A stretch of 64,000 nucleotides of DNA from Chlorops oryzae (GCA_020466095.1 CM035807.1:112206786-112270785); one strand, 5' to 3'. Positions 35,780 through 48,718 are shown, counted from the stretch's first letter. Notes: generated by a model not told the origin, from the letters alone. Numbers and translations: made by a program.

Positions 35780-36750
35780 CATTCCAGATAGCATTCTTTC
35801 AAAATTTTATACCACAATCGACTCTCTTGAGTCCCATTTATGATTAAAATAATCATATATCCGCTAGTTTTCTAATGAGAAATCGTTCTTATGACTGGAA
35901 ATATTGAAACCGTAGCCGCGACTTTTCTTGGATATTCGTATTTGTTACCATTTGCGAGTCGTTTTCAAGTCATATTTGATTCATATTTGCTATCATATTC
36001 GAGTCCTTTTTGACTCATTTTTGCTCTCTTGCTTTCGAGTCTTTTTTGACTTATATTTGCTTTCATTTTCGAGTCATTTTTGACTCATATTTGCTTTCAT
36101 TTTCGAGTCATTTTTGAATCATTTTTGCTATCAATTTCGAGTCTTTTTTGTCTCATATTTTCTATCATTTTCGAGTCCTTTTTGAATCTTATTTTCTACC
36201 ATTTTCGAGTCTTTTTTGACTCATATATTTGCTGTCATATTCGAGTGCATTTTTGAATCATATTTTCTATCATTTTCGAGTCCTTTTTGACTCGTTTCTG
36301 CTCTCATTTTCGAGTCTTTTTTGACTCATTTTTGCTATCAATTTCGAATGTTTTTTGTTCTCATATTTGCCGTCATTTTCGAGTCATTTTTGAATCATTT
36401 TTGCTATCATATTTCGAGTCCTTTTTAACTCATATTTTCTATCATATTCGAGTCCTTTTTGACTCATTTTTGCTATCATATTCGAGTCCTTTTTGAATCA
36501 TTATTTATCTATCATTTTTCAGTTTTATTTAATCCTTTGCTTTTTTTGATCTTTTGACTCATATTTGCTATCATTTTCGAATCTTTTTTGCCATCATTTT
36601 TGAGTTTTGGCTCATGTTTTCTAACGTTTTCGAGTCTTCTTTTAATCGTTCATGCGATCAATCGCTATTTTATCACCAATAGCACTCGAAAATAACTCGT
36701 AAATGAAACCTCTGATAAAAGAGTCTTCCAAATGATAGCTGGGAAATTAG
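35780..36750. repeat. Minisatellite of ~33-bp units inside an inverted-repeat element
   Basis: From about 35960 to 36640 a unit around TTTCGAGTCCTTTTTGACTC and ATTTTTGCTATCA repeats about 20 times with drift. The flanks TTCCAGATAGCATT (35782) and AATGATAGCTGGGAA (36733) are inverted, suggesting a transposon frame. A related block occurs near 38215-38345. Open frames here are repeat artefacts. Confidence 0.8.
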
Positions 36751-38762
36751 TTTGCTTTTTAAAAAAAATATTATTTAATAAAAACGAATATTTTTTTTCG
36801 GTTTTATAAACGCTTACGCTATGCCGATTTATTTCTCTTTTTTGATTTCCATGTGCAGCATTTGATCCTCGGATGAACATTCATTTTTTCCAAAGTCCTA
36901 GATTTCTTTCGTTTATAAGTTTAATTCCAAACAAAACTTTTTTCTTTTCGAATCAAGTCTTTTATGGGTATTATATTGAATAAAATATGACATAGCGACA
37001 GCTTGAATGATGATCATAGTAACAAAAATGTTTATTATCATAACTTAAAGAAGTAGTGAAGAAGGCTACAAAAGGTATGCACTCCGTCTTTAAGACATAT
37101 TAAAGTCCAAATTAAGTGCAAAAGGGCCCATGTGGGCGGTCCGATAGAGGAAATTGAGAAGCGTATTTCTATCTTAATTGCCACTTAAATAGGAGAGCGA
37201 AGTTTCAAGTTCTAGTTTTTATCTTCTTAAAGGCTTCTTAACTCCAGCACAGCTTATGAGTTTATAAAAACATTCTCTATCTCTTTTTATCCCATTGATT
37301 AAAATACTAATGATAAAATGAAACGAAAACATATTTCGCAGAGGGTGTTGGTTCTGTCTAAAATTTTATTGACAAGATATTTGTGTTCATCAATGCTATG
37401 ATAAGTAAAATAAGTGACTTTGGCTTTTCTTCGTTACGCCAAATTGAAGCGATTTTACAAACGCAACGACTTTTACGGTGAAATTACACCTGCTACCCCC
37501 TTCAAAATTCACGCGCCTTCATAATTGTTTGAATTGATGAAATATTTTTGTAAAACAATTACGCTGAAATCGATGCGCTGGTGCTTAAAAATGTGTTTTT
37601 ATGTGGGGTTTTAGTATAATATATACTTTTCTTAAGTCAAATAATTTTCAAAGATTAACTCGTAAGCATTTTAAATTTCGTACAATCATAAGTATTGCTG
37701 CAAATTAGAAGGAATACAAATATAATAATTTGATTAGGAAAAGTTCAACATCCGAGCGTACACCATTCCCTTCGGTGGTCGACACCGGACTGAAATGCAG
37801 TGGCCATAATTTTTTCCATTTTGACAGCACACGTTGATGAAAAACACTTTACTAATTTAAGTACGATATTCGAAGTATTAAATACGTCCCATCATACCGA
37901 TTTAATGCTTCGAATATGGCTACTAATTTCAGAACCATCTTAGACTGCTTTAAGAAGGATATTAAATACCAATTTAAAACCAAAGTGACAGCTCTACTTT
38001 AAAACCGATTTAAGTGACATTAAAGAAGGGAGGATTCAAATACCAAAAACTGATCATATTAAGTTTGAATAAAGAAATGAAATACCGAATGAATACCACA
38101 TTTTGCTACTTGGGGATATTTCAATCCCCCGAGGGATTATCGCCAACTAATCCGGAATTTTTATTCTTGAACATTCAGTAGAAAGTTTTATTTAATTTTT
38201 TTTTTTTTAGCATATATATGAGTCATATTTGAGTCTTCTATTAATCGCTCGTGAGATCATTTTCTTTATAATCATCCGGGGAGACCGATCAAGACTTATT
38301 CAGTTAATTGCTGATAAAACATTCAAAATGCTAGCTGGGATTGAGCACTTAAAAACATATCAAGTTGAAAAATTTTTATTTTTTATTTTATATTATTTTA
38401 ATTATTAATAAATAATTATAATTTATTATTTAAAAAAAAAACTCTTTTGTTCGAAACATAATTTTTCTTGAAAGAAGAAATTCCTCAAAGAGAATTTTTG
38501 CTTGAACTAAGGCCGAAATAAAATGTGTCTTATAAATCGATTAAGATTTATTGGTTTTATATGTTGTTTTTCTTTTGTTTTATAGTATAAATAAATATTT
38601 AAAATTATAATTTCAATAATTTTTTTATGTGTATTTGTGTGTTCAAATAAAATGCTAAAATTATTTCAGTCATAATTAAAAAGAAATCTAAATTTGTATT
38701 TGGCTCTTAATTGAACTATAAATGCGACCAGAGTTAAAATGCACTCGCCACTTTTATGGTTC
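36751..38762. other. Intergenic A/T-rich region
   Basis: I found no gene. Remnants related to the 35780-36750 repeat lie near 38215-38345. The final part is the 3' flank of the ZP gene. Confidence 0.4.
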
Positions 38763-40360
38763 TTACTGAACCATTGCCCGTCCAGCGTATCCTTTGCCAA
38801 ACTGAAAATGCGTATGTATATTTTGATCGGATTTAAGTCGCAGAACGAGCGTAAATATCTACAAAAAAAAAAAAAACATTTATATTCAAAAAAAATAAAT
38901 CCATTCAATGCTGAGGAATCCTCGGGAAAATCGCTACTCACAAATCCAAAAGAAATCGTCAAAAGCAGCATTAGAAATCCAGTCATGAAGAGTGCACTTC
39001 GACACTGCACGCCATCGCTATCATTGCCATCTCTCGGTTCCAGATCTCCTGGCATTATAACTGTGTACTCGATATTCTCTTTAAATCGTGTATAATCATT
39101 GATATGATCTGTTCGATTGTACCGTTGAAGGAATGTTGCCTCCGTAGCGATATCAAGTAAACTCCTGCGACGACGACGACGACGTCCATGTCCAGATGGC
39201 TCATATAGGTCCATGCAGAAGTCGGGCGAACAGTCTGTTGCGTCCATGCATGCTTTAATCTGAGAGTGTATCCAGAGTGTCGCTCGCTCTTTCATCGAAC
39301 TGAGAAGAAACGCCTCAAAGTCCAAGAACACTTCGTTGGGGCGATCGCGATACTTGGCCGGCTGGTGTGGTATGATCGTTGCGAAATCTGCGATTCCGAC
39401 AGCCGTCGTGCACCAATGATACTGCACCATTGGCATGCGGATTATCGGGATCGGGCGAGACTGTAACTTCCATCAGTTTAACATATTTCCAAACGCTTTG
39501 TGTACTGATCCGTGCTCTCAGCTGCAATTTTGTTCCGATCGGTACAGCCTGATCGACGGGCAGCTCACTGGGTGACGTTTGGGGATCTTTGGTGCTGCTC
39601 ACCGGGGAATTTGTACCACTTATACGTGCGATTGGTGGTGCTTCTTTATATAATGCAACCTCGTATTCAAGACGTCCAGGTGTTTCTTCCACCACTCCCG
39701 AAACTCTTGCACCGTGCGGACTGTAAAAAAATATAAACAAATTTTAAAAAAATCTCACGTCCATGGAGATCGGATGATTACTTACAATGAGCCCGCAAAT
39801 CCGGCTGCCTTATTTTCAATAACTGTCGGCTCTGGTGGCTTACACATTATTATAAGTTCCTGATCGGATTGCATGACAACGCCGGGGAACTGTGGGAACC
39901 ATATGCGAACATGGACAAACCCCTTTGGAAATTCCCCCACCCCAAAAAAATAAAGGAAAATTTAAAAATATTTGATATGGTTGGATAGAAGCCAATGCCT
40001 TACATTTCTTTTCAGTACGCCACAACGACTGAAATCCGTGATCCGAAGATTGAATGTCAGTTCCGTTGTATCGCTTGGATCTTGCTTAATTAAACAGTGC
40101 CGATCGTTATCCGGATGCACACTGCGATCATCAGCAAATAACGGTGCTCCTTTGAATCCCACTGGACGCTTCAATTTGGCAGTTATAAGATCATCAATAT
40201 TCGTTCCAGGCGTTGCAAACGAACATTGAATATCCGAAACTATAATAATTTTATACCTTTATCACGTCCCTTCGACCAATATACAGGGTAATTCAATAAA
40301 AAAAAAAACACAATACTTACCATCATAATCCTGTGCAAAGGTGCTGCTTTCAATGAGGAC
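38763..40360 (-). CDS. Zona pellucida (ZP) domain membrane protein, 5' exons not found
   Basis: This is an apical extracellular-matrix protein of the insect ZP-domain class, which polymerises at the cuticle-epithelium interface. Exons are 40360-40321, 40239-40004, 39922-39786, 39720-38942 and 38858-38763. ZP-N blocks are DIQCSFATPGTNIDDL, TDFSRCGVLKRN, GFVHVRIWFPQFPGVV and ELIIMCKPPEP. ZP-C includes VHDGCRN and IKACMDATDCSPDFC. A polybasic furin-type site (GHGRRRRRRRS) precedes a transmembrane helix (GFLMLLLTISFGFIFTLVL) and a short tail ending GRAMVQ. One extra base near 39395 breaks the frame between DGCRN and ATIIPHQPAKY, both conserved. The signal peptide and more N-terminal exons must lie beyond 40360; I did not find them. 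Orthology to a named fly ZP gene is uncertain. Confidence 0.88.
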
Positions 40361-40639
40361 CTAAAAAGTAAATTAAATTTATTTGAACATTTTTCTCTGC
40401 CGCAGGAATTTCTGCCCAGCAAATCTTTATAATATTGAACACATGCAAACATATGGATCTAATTACAATCAACAAAGCGCAGTCAACACTCGTTTACGGC
40501 ATTTTTTTTTTTCAGAGCCATCTAAAAATTTAGGCCTTATCACAAAAATAAAATTTTGAAAACTTTTATCTCATTTTGTTGCCAGAAAGGAAATTAAATA
40601 AAGCAAATTAAATAAAAATTGCAACAAAAAAAAGTTATT

Positions 40640-40766
40640 AGTGGTACTCATGCAGCTTCGCAAATGCCTTCGCAACTTTTCCCATCGTAAATTTTCATAT
40701 AAATTTTGACAGTTGTATGATAAAATTCTCATTTTCCACAATTTGCGAAGCTGCATGAGTCCCACT
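40640..40766. mobile_element. Inverted-repeat MITE, family A
   Basis: Third copy of the 3780-3992 family, flanked by ATT triplets (40637-40639 and 40767-40769). Same 20-bp left end; the right end has one substitution (GTCCCACT). Confidence 0.85.
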
Positions 40767-41493
40767 ATTATTTATATATATTTTTTTTAATGAAATGAAA
40801 TGAAAAATTTGACGAATTTTCTCTAAAAATCTGTGTTTGTTTAAGGTTTAAGTGTCTCCAGAATTTTAGTGTCTTCACCGACCTTAAAACTATGTGAGAA
40901 AAGATCTTAGAAGGATTAATTTTATTTAATTTGTTGGATAATTTATTCGAATCGGATGATGCATTGTCGAGTTATGCTCGAAAAAGCTGCAATACCCACT
41001 TAAAAATTTTTGTTTTGCAAAATGAATAGAAAAAAAACTGTTCCATAGAAAATTTTTTGAAATATTTTCCTCCTGCTTAGAAGGCCAAAATTCATAAGAA
41101 AAGTGAATTTAGAGCTTCTAAAAAAAATATAAATTCATTATTTGTAAGCTAGTGTAATTAGAACTGAGGTTGTATGCATTCGGATATATGCACGAATTCC
41201 TGCAGAGATAGAAGCCAGTCATGAATGAAAATGAGATAAAAAGATCCCTAAAAATTGATTCAGTAAACCTTCAATTGATATTGAATACATTAAAACAGAA
41301 AGTATCAATAAAGGAAAGATTTCTTAAGCGAATATTAGAACATCGTAGAATACTCTCATGAAATCGATCATCGATCATCAGACTTAAAAAAAACAAAAAA
41401 CACTCTTGAAGAAAGTTTATTAGAACAAAAAGGAGAGGTCGATTGAGTTGGGATGGTTTGTGGTATTACAGCCGGCCTGTCACTGTCCGTTAA

Positions 41494-42893
41494 GGGGACC
41501 TTCTGGTCTACAGCACGAAAATTAAGGGTATTTTCATGATTATTTCTTGGTATAAAGCCAAATAAAAAATCGGGTTTCTAAGTTTGCAGGATTATTGTTT
41601 TATTTATTGACAATCCGAAAAAAAATGTTGTATTTTTTTTTTTTTTTTTTCTATTTTAAAAATGGCGGCGAAATAGACGCTATTTTAAAAATATCTGCTA
41701 CAAACATTCAAAGTCGGTTATCGAAAAAATATAAACAATATTTATCAGGTTATCTCGAATATTAATTATTAAATAGAAAAAAAAATTTCAAAATATTTCA
41801 AAAAATTTCAAAAAAAAATTCAAATAAAAAATTCGCAAAAAATTTCAAAATCAAATATTCAAAAAATTCAGTTTCAAAAAAAAATATTAACAAAAAAAAT
41901 TCAAATAATATTCAAAAAAAATTCAAAAAAATCAAAAAATATTCAAAAATATTCAAAAAAATTCAAAAAATTCAAAAAAATCAAAAATATTCAAAAAAAA
42001 TTCAAAAAAAAATTCAAAAAATTAAAATAATTCAAAAAATATTCAAAAAAATTCAAAAATTCAAAAAAAATGCAAAAAATTCAAAATATTCAAAAAATAT
42101 TCAAAAAAATTCAAAAAATTCAAAAAAATTCAAAAAATTCAAAAAATAATTCAAAAAATTCAAAAATTCAAAAAATCAAAAAATTCAAAAATCAAAAAAA
42201 TTCAAAAAATATCAAAAATATTCAAAAAATATCAAAAAAAAATGCAAAAAAATTCAAAATATTCAAAAAATATTCAAAAAAATTCAAAAAAAATCAAAAA
42301 TTCAATATATTCAAAAAATATAAAATCAAAAAAAATTCAAAAAATTCAAATATTCAAAAAATATTCAAAAAAAATTTAATCAAAAAATCAAAAAATATTC
42401 AAAAAAATTCAAAAAAAAATGCAAAAAATTCAAAATATTCAAAAAGTATTCAAAAAAATTTAAAAAAAATGCAAAAAATTAAAAATATTCAAAAACATTC
42501 AAACAAAAATGCAAAAAAATTCAAAATATTCAAAATCCGAGCTCTATTAATCAGAATGAATGCGGCTATCGGTGAGCTACAACAAAAAAAAAAAAAAAAA
42601 AAAAAAAATTGACAAAATGGCGCAATTTTTAATTTAACACATCAAAAAACGCCCTTTTTTTGACAATTTTTTAATGAAAAATTTCAAAAAAGTGGTTTTT
42701 GAGATAAACGCGTTCAAAGTTGCTTCGATCAAGCGCGCTGCCTGCTGTCTCCACCTACTAAAACGGCTGTAGCAAAGAAAATATTGTCAATATCTTCACG
42801 AAACTTTGCCAGCATATTCTTAGAAGTCATATTCTTCCGAAATATATAAAAAAAAAAATCGATTTTCAAAAAATTCTAGACCAGAAGGTCCCC
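41494..42893. mobile_element. TTAA-flanked element enlarged by a TTCAAAAAA array
   Basis: It is the same family as 28286-29016, with ends GGGGACCTTCTGGTCTA and TAGACCAGAAGGTCCCC and TTAA on both sides (41490-41493 and 42894-42897). It is 1400 bp instead of 731 bp because a 750-bp array sits in the middle. The array ends at CAAAATCCGAGCTC, which resembles a terminus of the CAGGGCTCGGATTTTG hAT-like MITE. Confidence 0.88.
41785..42535. repeat. Degenerate (TTCAAAAAA)n satellite-like array
   Basis: About 750 bp of drifting TTCAAAAA/TTCAAAAAT units. The 180-residue open frame of Lys, Asn, Ile, Gln and Ser through it is a repeat artefact. Confidence 0.95.
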
Positions 42894-42897
42894 TTAA

Positions 42898-44717
42898 GTA
42901 AGTGTTCATTGTGTAATTAATTGGGTCCCAACTCGAAGCCGCAAATCTCTCCTCTTCGAGTGTGTAGTCACCCTTAAAACTATCCCATGATTATCTATGC
43001 AAATGCAGGGAGGCCATGCCACATACCCTTATGGGGGGAACATGTGCACAGAGCCAGGTCAGGTGCTAACAAGGACGAAGTCAACTTAACCTACACCACC
43101 AACTTAGCGGTGACGCACTTTGAGCGTATCTTGAAGAAAGTCATAAACTTTATACGTTTCCGTAGAATTTCGCTACGGTACTTGCTGACAGCCAAAGTCA
43201 ACTGAAGACCCAAAGACTTTCCTTTTGTAATAATTGATGTGTTGCAAATGAGCATGACTTGTCGAAACGTTTGACCAACTTTTATTTTTTTTTTTTTTGA
43301 AGGATGTCCGGACTGCTTGTCAATGTTTAAACTTTAAAGACAATAAAGAAAAAGAAATTTATTGACACAATATTTGACGGGGATGCCTGTAAACTTAAAG
43401 TTGATTAACTTGTCATCTTCATGCCATGTCATCGTCATCGGCCGTTTGGATCGCTCAGTGCTGGAGTCACATAAAAACGTTTGATGAACAAATGTCATGT
43501 CAACATTTTACCGGTTGGAGAAAATCTTCAAAGCAATTGTCTTGTCATTCAGCCACAATTGTAATTATGTATTTACACTTATGTATGTTAGTGTTCACAC
43601 ATATATAAATATATATATATATAATGTCGGTAGGTTGGTGTAATGTATAATACAGCAATTAAATGGTTAGCAGAATATTCTGTCGCTATACGAGCGGAGC
43701 GGAGCGGAGCATTTTCCGATACGCCGCATCGGTAATAATGTTGCATAACGGTCAAGAATCGCATTGTGGCTACTCGCATTTGCGCTACATTCGATTTTTC
43801 TGCTCTATATATGTATATCAATGCTTCATATATAGCCGATATGGACAGGTTGATATAGATGTGCGCATGCGCGCAAGTCATGTGCAATCTAATACTAATG
43901 CTAATGTGTTTTTGTTGTTGTTTTTCTTGGTCTTTTATCTTTTTTTTTTTGTGTGGATAATTATTACAGAAATCTGTGTCGTCTATTCTATACTGAAGAC
44001 TTGCTCATGCTAGTGAGCATATTGGATCACTAGCCACGGGAACTGAACCGGAAGAAATCATATGCCGCATAAAGGAATTCAACAAAGCGAACATGAAATC
44101 CATGATGGATGCATGCACATCGAGATATCCATCAATAGAAAATATTATCGCTATGCTCGGACAAAAGAGAAAATCTTGGACCTAAACAATACCTTTCATT
44201 AGCTTTCAAGGGCTTTTTGTATCGAATTGCCATCATTGAATGCGTCTTATTATTTCTTCTTCTTTTCACATTTTGCTGCATTTCTCGGCGCGAATCGAAA
44301 CTTTCATCCACAGCAAACTAATTTATTGCTCATAATGAACTTCTTCAATTACGAATTTAGTTAGATATTTTCTATGCCTCAGCAATGATTTTTTTTGCAG
44401 CTCACTTGGAGTGGCATTCAACGCTGACAAAAGGCGGCTTCTGTAGCCCTAGCTGAAATGCTAGGCATATATTTGCATAGCTCTTGGCCTCTTGAGCGAA
44501 ATGATACGTTGGCGACATTTATCGCCAAAGTCATGAATGGATTCATAGCAGCAACACCACCAACTTGAGCCGTTCTTGTCGTTTGAAGATATAGGTCACT
44601 GAATGCGTTTTCGCGGTTAAAGTGTAATTTGCTTTTTTTTTTCTTTTTTTTTGCAGCAAATGAGAATGCTATTCGATCTTTTGTGTAGGCTTACCTTCCG
44701 CTCTAAGTTAGAAAAAA
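42898..44717. other. Gene-poor region with one short coding-like frame
   Basis: No gene is recognised. At about 44000-44183 a 60-codon frame reads EPEEIICRIKEFNKANMKSM and onward to a stop, with non-repetitive composition, but it lacks an ATG near its start and visible splice support. It may be a fragment of a mobile-element gene. An AT dinucleotide run lies at 43600-43625. Confidence 0.35.
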
Positions 44718-46221
44718 GTAAGTAAGTAAGTAAGGGTGCTATAGTCGGTGAACCTGACAATACAATACCCGGCACAGGTAAACAGTTAGCTACATACTGA
44801 AGTTTTAATCGGAGGCTTAAATATAAGATCAAATTCCAAATTGCGTTGAAATATCTTCAAAAAATTTGATTTCAGAGCGATTTTTTGGGTTTTTATGTGG
44901 CACACCCTACACAGAGAAACTGGCTACGAAAAATTCCAATTAATGACGTTTTTTAAACTCGCGATTCATCGGTTTTTTAATTGTCCCAATTAAAAATTTC
45001 AAACAAATCACGAAATTCGGGAAAAGTTCGTAATATTAAATTTTGAACAAAAATTTGGTTGATTATTTTGTTGTATTAAATACCAAAAGTATTAACCCTC
45101 TAATTTCTGGCTCCGTTTCTAGACGGACTGGTTTCGAACAAATTACCAAAAAAAAAAATCTAATTATTTCAGATTCATGTTTTTCTACCCGAAGTTAGTC
45201 TTATCTGAACTTTTCAGTGAAAAAAAAATTGTGGCATTAGAGGGTTAACACTTAACAAAACATTTGATTGAAATTTTTGTTATATTGACAAAACTTTTGT
45301 TTGAAATTTTTGAAAGTGCATACAAATATTTTTCTAAAATTCTCATTAGTCTTATGCGGACTTACATATAAGAAGAGACAAAAAATCAAAAATTAGCTCA
45401 CATATGTTTATGATGTTATAATGTATAATTATCTTCCGTAAACTGATTTTGCAGACTCAAATTTTTATTATGGAATATGTAGATTAGGGTGTCCCAAAAA
45501 TAATTTTTTTTTCGAATTTCTTAGTTGCACAAGTCTTGTTTGAAAGCTTATTGGTAAAGTATTTTGAGATTTTATTTTCGAAGATTTAAGTACCTTAGTC
45601 GATTTTCCATAAAAATCAGGCTTTTAGGAAGATTTTTGATTTTCAGCATAAATCTATCAAAAGTAAACATTTTTAGTCTTAGAGTCATCGTACAAAACAG
45701 AGCTATCGAAACTTTACTTAAGTGTACAGAAAACGTAACGTCTGGCATTTTTTTGGTCAATTTGAAGTCATGTATAAATTTTTTTTGGGACATCCTAATG
45801 TAGATGAGGGATTTTTTCCTTTTTTATTTATTTAAAATAATTGGTTGATTTTTATTAATACCTTTGGTTGTTGATATTACAAATCGTTGTTTGAAAATGT
45901 TTATTGAGTGTTAATACTTCGAGTAATTGTCCCAATTAAACGATTTGTTAATAGAACAAAAAGTGTGATAGGCTGAGTTTTAACAACGAATTTGTTATAT
46001 TGATTAAAAAATTGGTTGTATTTACGCACAAAAATTCTTTCTGTGTAGTGCTAGAGGTACCCTTAAAAATGGTACGATCGGGTACATTCTTACTTATGTC
46101 TTCTCTAACATGCTGATCATTTCGATACACATTTTGTATGGTCTGTCTCGACTAATTCTGGGTGCTACACACAACCGCACAAACGCAATATAACCTCGAG
46201 ACCGAATGTGTCGGTTATAAA
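44718..46221 (+). repeat. Dispersed repeat, family D (interrupted copy)
   Basis: It opens with AAGTAAGGGTGCTATAGTC-type sequence and closes with CTGGGTGCTACACACAACC and TGTCGGTTATAAAA. Other copies are at 50983-51837 and 59606-60440. This copy is split by the 44910-46045 insertion. Similar tails occur widely in dipteran genomes. No coding capacity. Confidence 0.8.
44910..46045. mobile_element. TA-flanked element inserted in a family D repeat
   Basis: The element begins CACAGAGAAA and ends TTTCTGTG, flanked by TA (44908-44909 and 46046-46047). Removing it with one TA restores CCCTAGTGCTAGAGGTACCC, matching CCCTAGTACTGGAGGTACCC in the uninterrupted copies. Length 1136 bp; no transposase recognised. 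Confidence 0.88.
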
Positions 46222-47627
46222 AAGAGCCACACTGTTTTTCTTTTTTGCGGTATGAAATTAATAATTTTCGTGTCCTTTCAAGCGTTAAGCCTATTAGAAG
46301 GGAAATTGGCAAAAAAAAAAAAAAAATATAAAAAAATTGTTCACCGTTTAAGCGACAATAAAAAGTGAAATGCATACAAAATTGAATGGCTTGAGGAAAT
46401 TTCCTTTTGGTTTGTATTAATAGAAAGCCGTGGAAAGCACTAAGAAGACTTTGTGATCTCATCTTGACTTATCTATTCATAACGGGATCTTTAAAGATGG
46501 TTTTTAAGGTATTTTAACATCATTGTGCTACAGGTGCTAGCAGAAAATATTTTGGGAGGGGTTTGAGGCATTAATATTTTTATAATATAATAATTATAGT
46601 AATGTATATTTTTTTATATTCTATAGGGTAATTGTGATTGATCTGATTTATTTCCCTTTACCAAGAAAAATTTATAATTTATATTACCTCGACATTAAGC
46701 TTGGGAAATGAATTTTCTGAATTGAGTAATTAAAATTTCCCTCAATCTTAGTAGAGGGAAAACCATCACATACCCGAGATTCTCCTTTTTTTTTGTTTTT
46801 TTTTTGAGATTCCTCGGATTGTTGGTTTTTTGAGTGATCCTTGTGCTGCAAGAAGGCCATTGTGGAAGGGACTTTACCCTACAAAATCCACCACTACGTA
46901 TCTGCTCCTGTTGAGCTGGTACAGTGGGACGAAATTTTATTTTTGTTTTTAGCTTGTAAACTTTCATTCCAAGGATACTATGCTTATTCCTTTGAAGACC
47001 AACCTCGGCTTTGAAAACCAAAAACGATGCCTCCAAGAAAAAAATTGCATATATTCACTTATAAGGTGCAAGAAATTTGAAACTCCTTAGCACCCCAAAG
47101 GCGCTGATGAGTCACAAGTGGCGAAGTGACGAAACATGGCCATGTCCGCCCACAGGCGGGAGGTGCAATGCCGGTTAAAGCTCGAATAATTTTCAATAAT
47201 ATGGCATATATTTTTGCGATTATTTTATTGGAAAAAGCTTTGATGGCATTTTTTAATTAATTCATCGGACATGAATTGACCGGAAAAGAAATACTCGCTT
47301 TAAGAATTATTTTCAGATAACAAAATTTTCCTCCATAGGGGCAATCAAAAATATTTAATTATTTACGAAAAATATACATGTCAATTTTTGAAATTGTTCA
47401 TCGGCTGGAACTCTGTGTTTTCTTCAAAACACGCCTATTTATACACACCTTAGAAGTTTTATTCCGATGAAAAGGCATGGAACTAAACTTCAAATGTAAA
47501 GTGTCAGTTTTCTAAGAAAGACTGGCCTTTGACCGGTCCAAATCCTACCGGTTAAATTATGGCAGTTCACTCCATCGAATTCGGCTAGCCGGCGGTCGGT
47601 AATAAAGGAGTTGGTTTATGGGTAGTC
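46222..47627. other. Intergenic region
   Basis: I see no gene. A GC-richer patch near 47090-47175 resembles a segment near 22600, so it may be an old dispersed repeat. Confidence 0.35.
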
Positions 47628-47786
47628 CAGTGCCGTAGCAACCATAGGGGCAAGAGGGGGATTTGCCCCCCCCCCACGCATTTCTGTTTTTGCCCATGAA
47701 TAAAATTGAAAAAATAATTTTTCCCCCCCACGCAAATTGGAAAAATAATTTTCCCCCTCACGCAAAACAGAATTGCTACGGCACAG
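47628..47786. mobile_element. hAT-like MITE, 159 bp
   Basis: The ends CAGTGCCGTAGCAAC and (complement) CTGTGCCGTAGCAATT are inverted, flanked by the perfect 8-bp duplication GGGTAGTC (47620-47627 and 47787-47794). The interior repeats a CCCCCCACGCA motif three times. Confidence 0.92.
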
Positions 47787-47794
47787 GGGTAGTC

Positions 47795-48718
47795 TGTAAA
47801 TGACACTTTCATCAACTTAGAATATATAAAGAAATTTTTGTTTTTTTCCTCATTTGACTATCCTAAAACCAGAAAAAATTACGACAATTGCCCAAAAAAA
47901 CTGGCCTAATCAGCCGTTTTGCGGACTAGTCCCTCACCAAGGACAAGCCCATGTTAAAAAGGACAGTTGAATACATTAGAAGTGGAATTGTGAGGGGACT
48001 AGTACTGGTAACATGAAGGACTGACCGAAGGCTACACTTGGGTCAGTCCATATTACTGCAGGGAAGTTTTTTTTTTTTCTATTTTTTTTTTTTATTTTTT
48101 ATTTTTATGATATGATTTTATGATAATATTGACATGCATACTTTTAGGGCTCAATTTAAATATTTTTGGTTGCCCTGATTATGAGATTCGTTGCCATCAT
48201 AGCATCAAAAGCTAAATATTTCTATCAACAAAGAAATAATCTTTTATTAGAGGATATTCTTATGAAAACACTTTTAAAAATCGTTTTTTTTTTTTTTTAC
48301 AAAAATCGTGACATTAACAACCAACACTTAAGACAACAACTCTGATCTTTAAGTCTTAAGGGCGTTTTTCTCGAAACATCATTTTCTTCAACGGTCAACG
48401 GACTACAGGCCAAACTATCCAATCAAATTTAGCTTTCAAAGTTCTTATATCACACTATATTCTTCTACTAGCTTGTTTAAATATGTTTCACGGCAAGGTA
48501 GCCAGAATTCATCATTTTTAATTTTCGAAAATTATTTGTAATTTTTTCCAGAACGAATTTTTTTTTTTAAATTATTTTTTTAACATTTTTTAAAAAAAAG
48601 TCCAGATTTTCTAGACTTTTTTTCCACGGTTTCGCCATTTTTTCTCAGTGAAATCCAATAATTCTGGTACGGACGATAACGACAGACGTAGTTGATCATA
48701 ACCCATTCGAGTTTTTTT
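47795..48718. other. Intergenic A/T-rich region
   Basis: No gene is visible. Near 48135-48175 is a fragment of the small family containing GCTCAATTTAAATATTTTTG and GTTGCCCTG, also seen near 56625, 59275 and 62160. Confidence 0.4.

Noticed and set aside
33800..36640. CRISPR-like arrays
   Set aside because: The repeats are head-to-tail without unique spacers, and the DNA is eukaryotic.
42070..42612. 180-codon open frame rich in Lys/Asn/Gln
   Set aside because: It is an artefact of the TTCAAAAAA array and shows no domain or start context.
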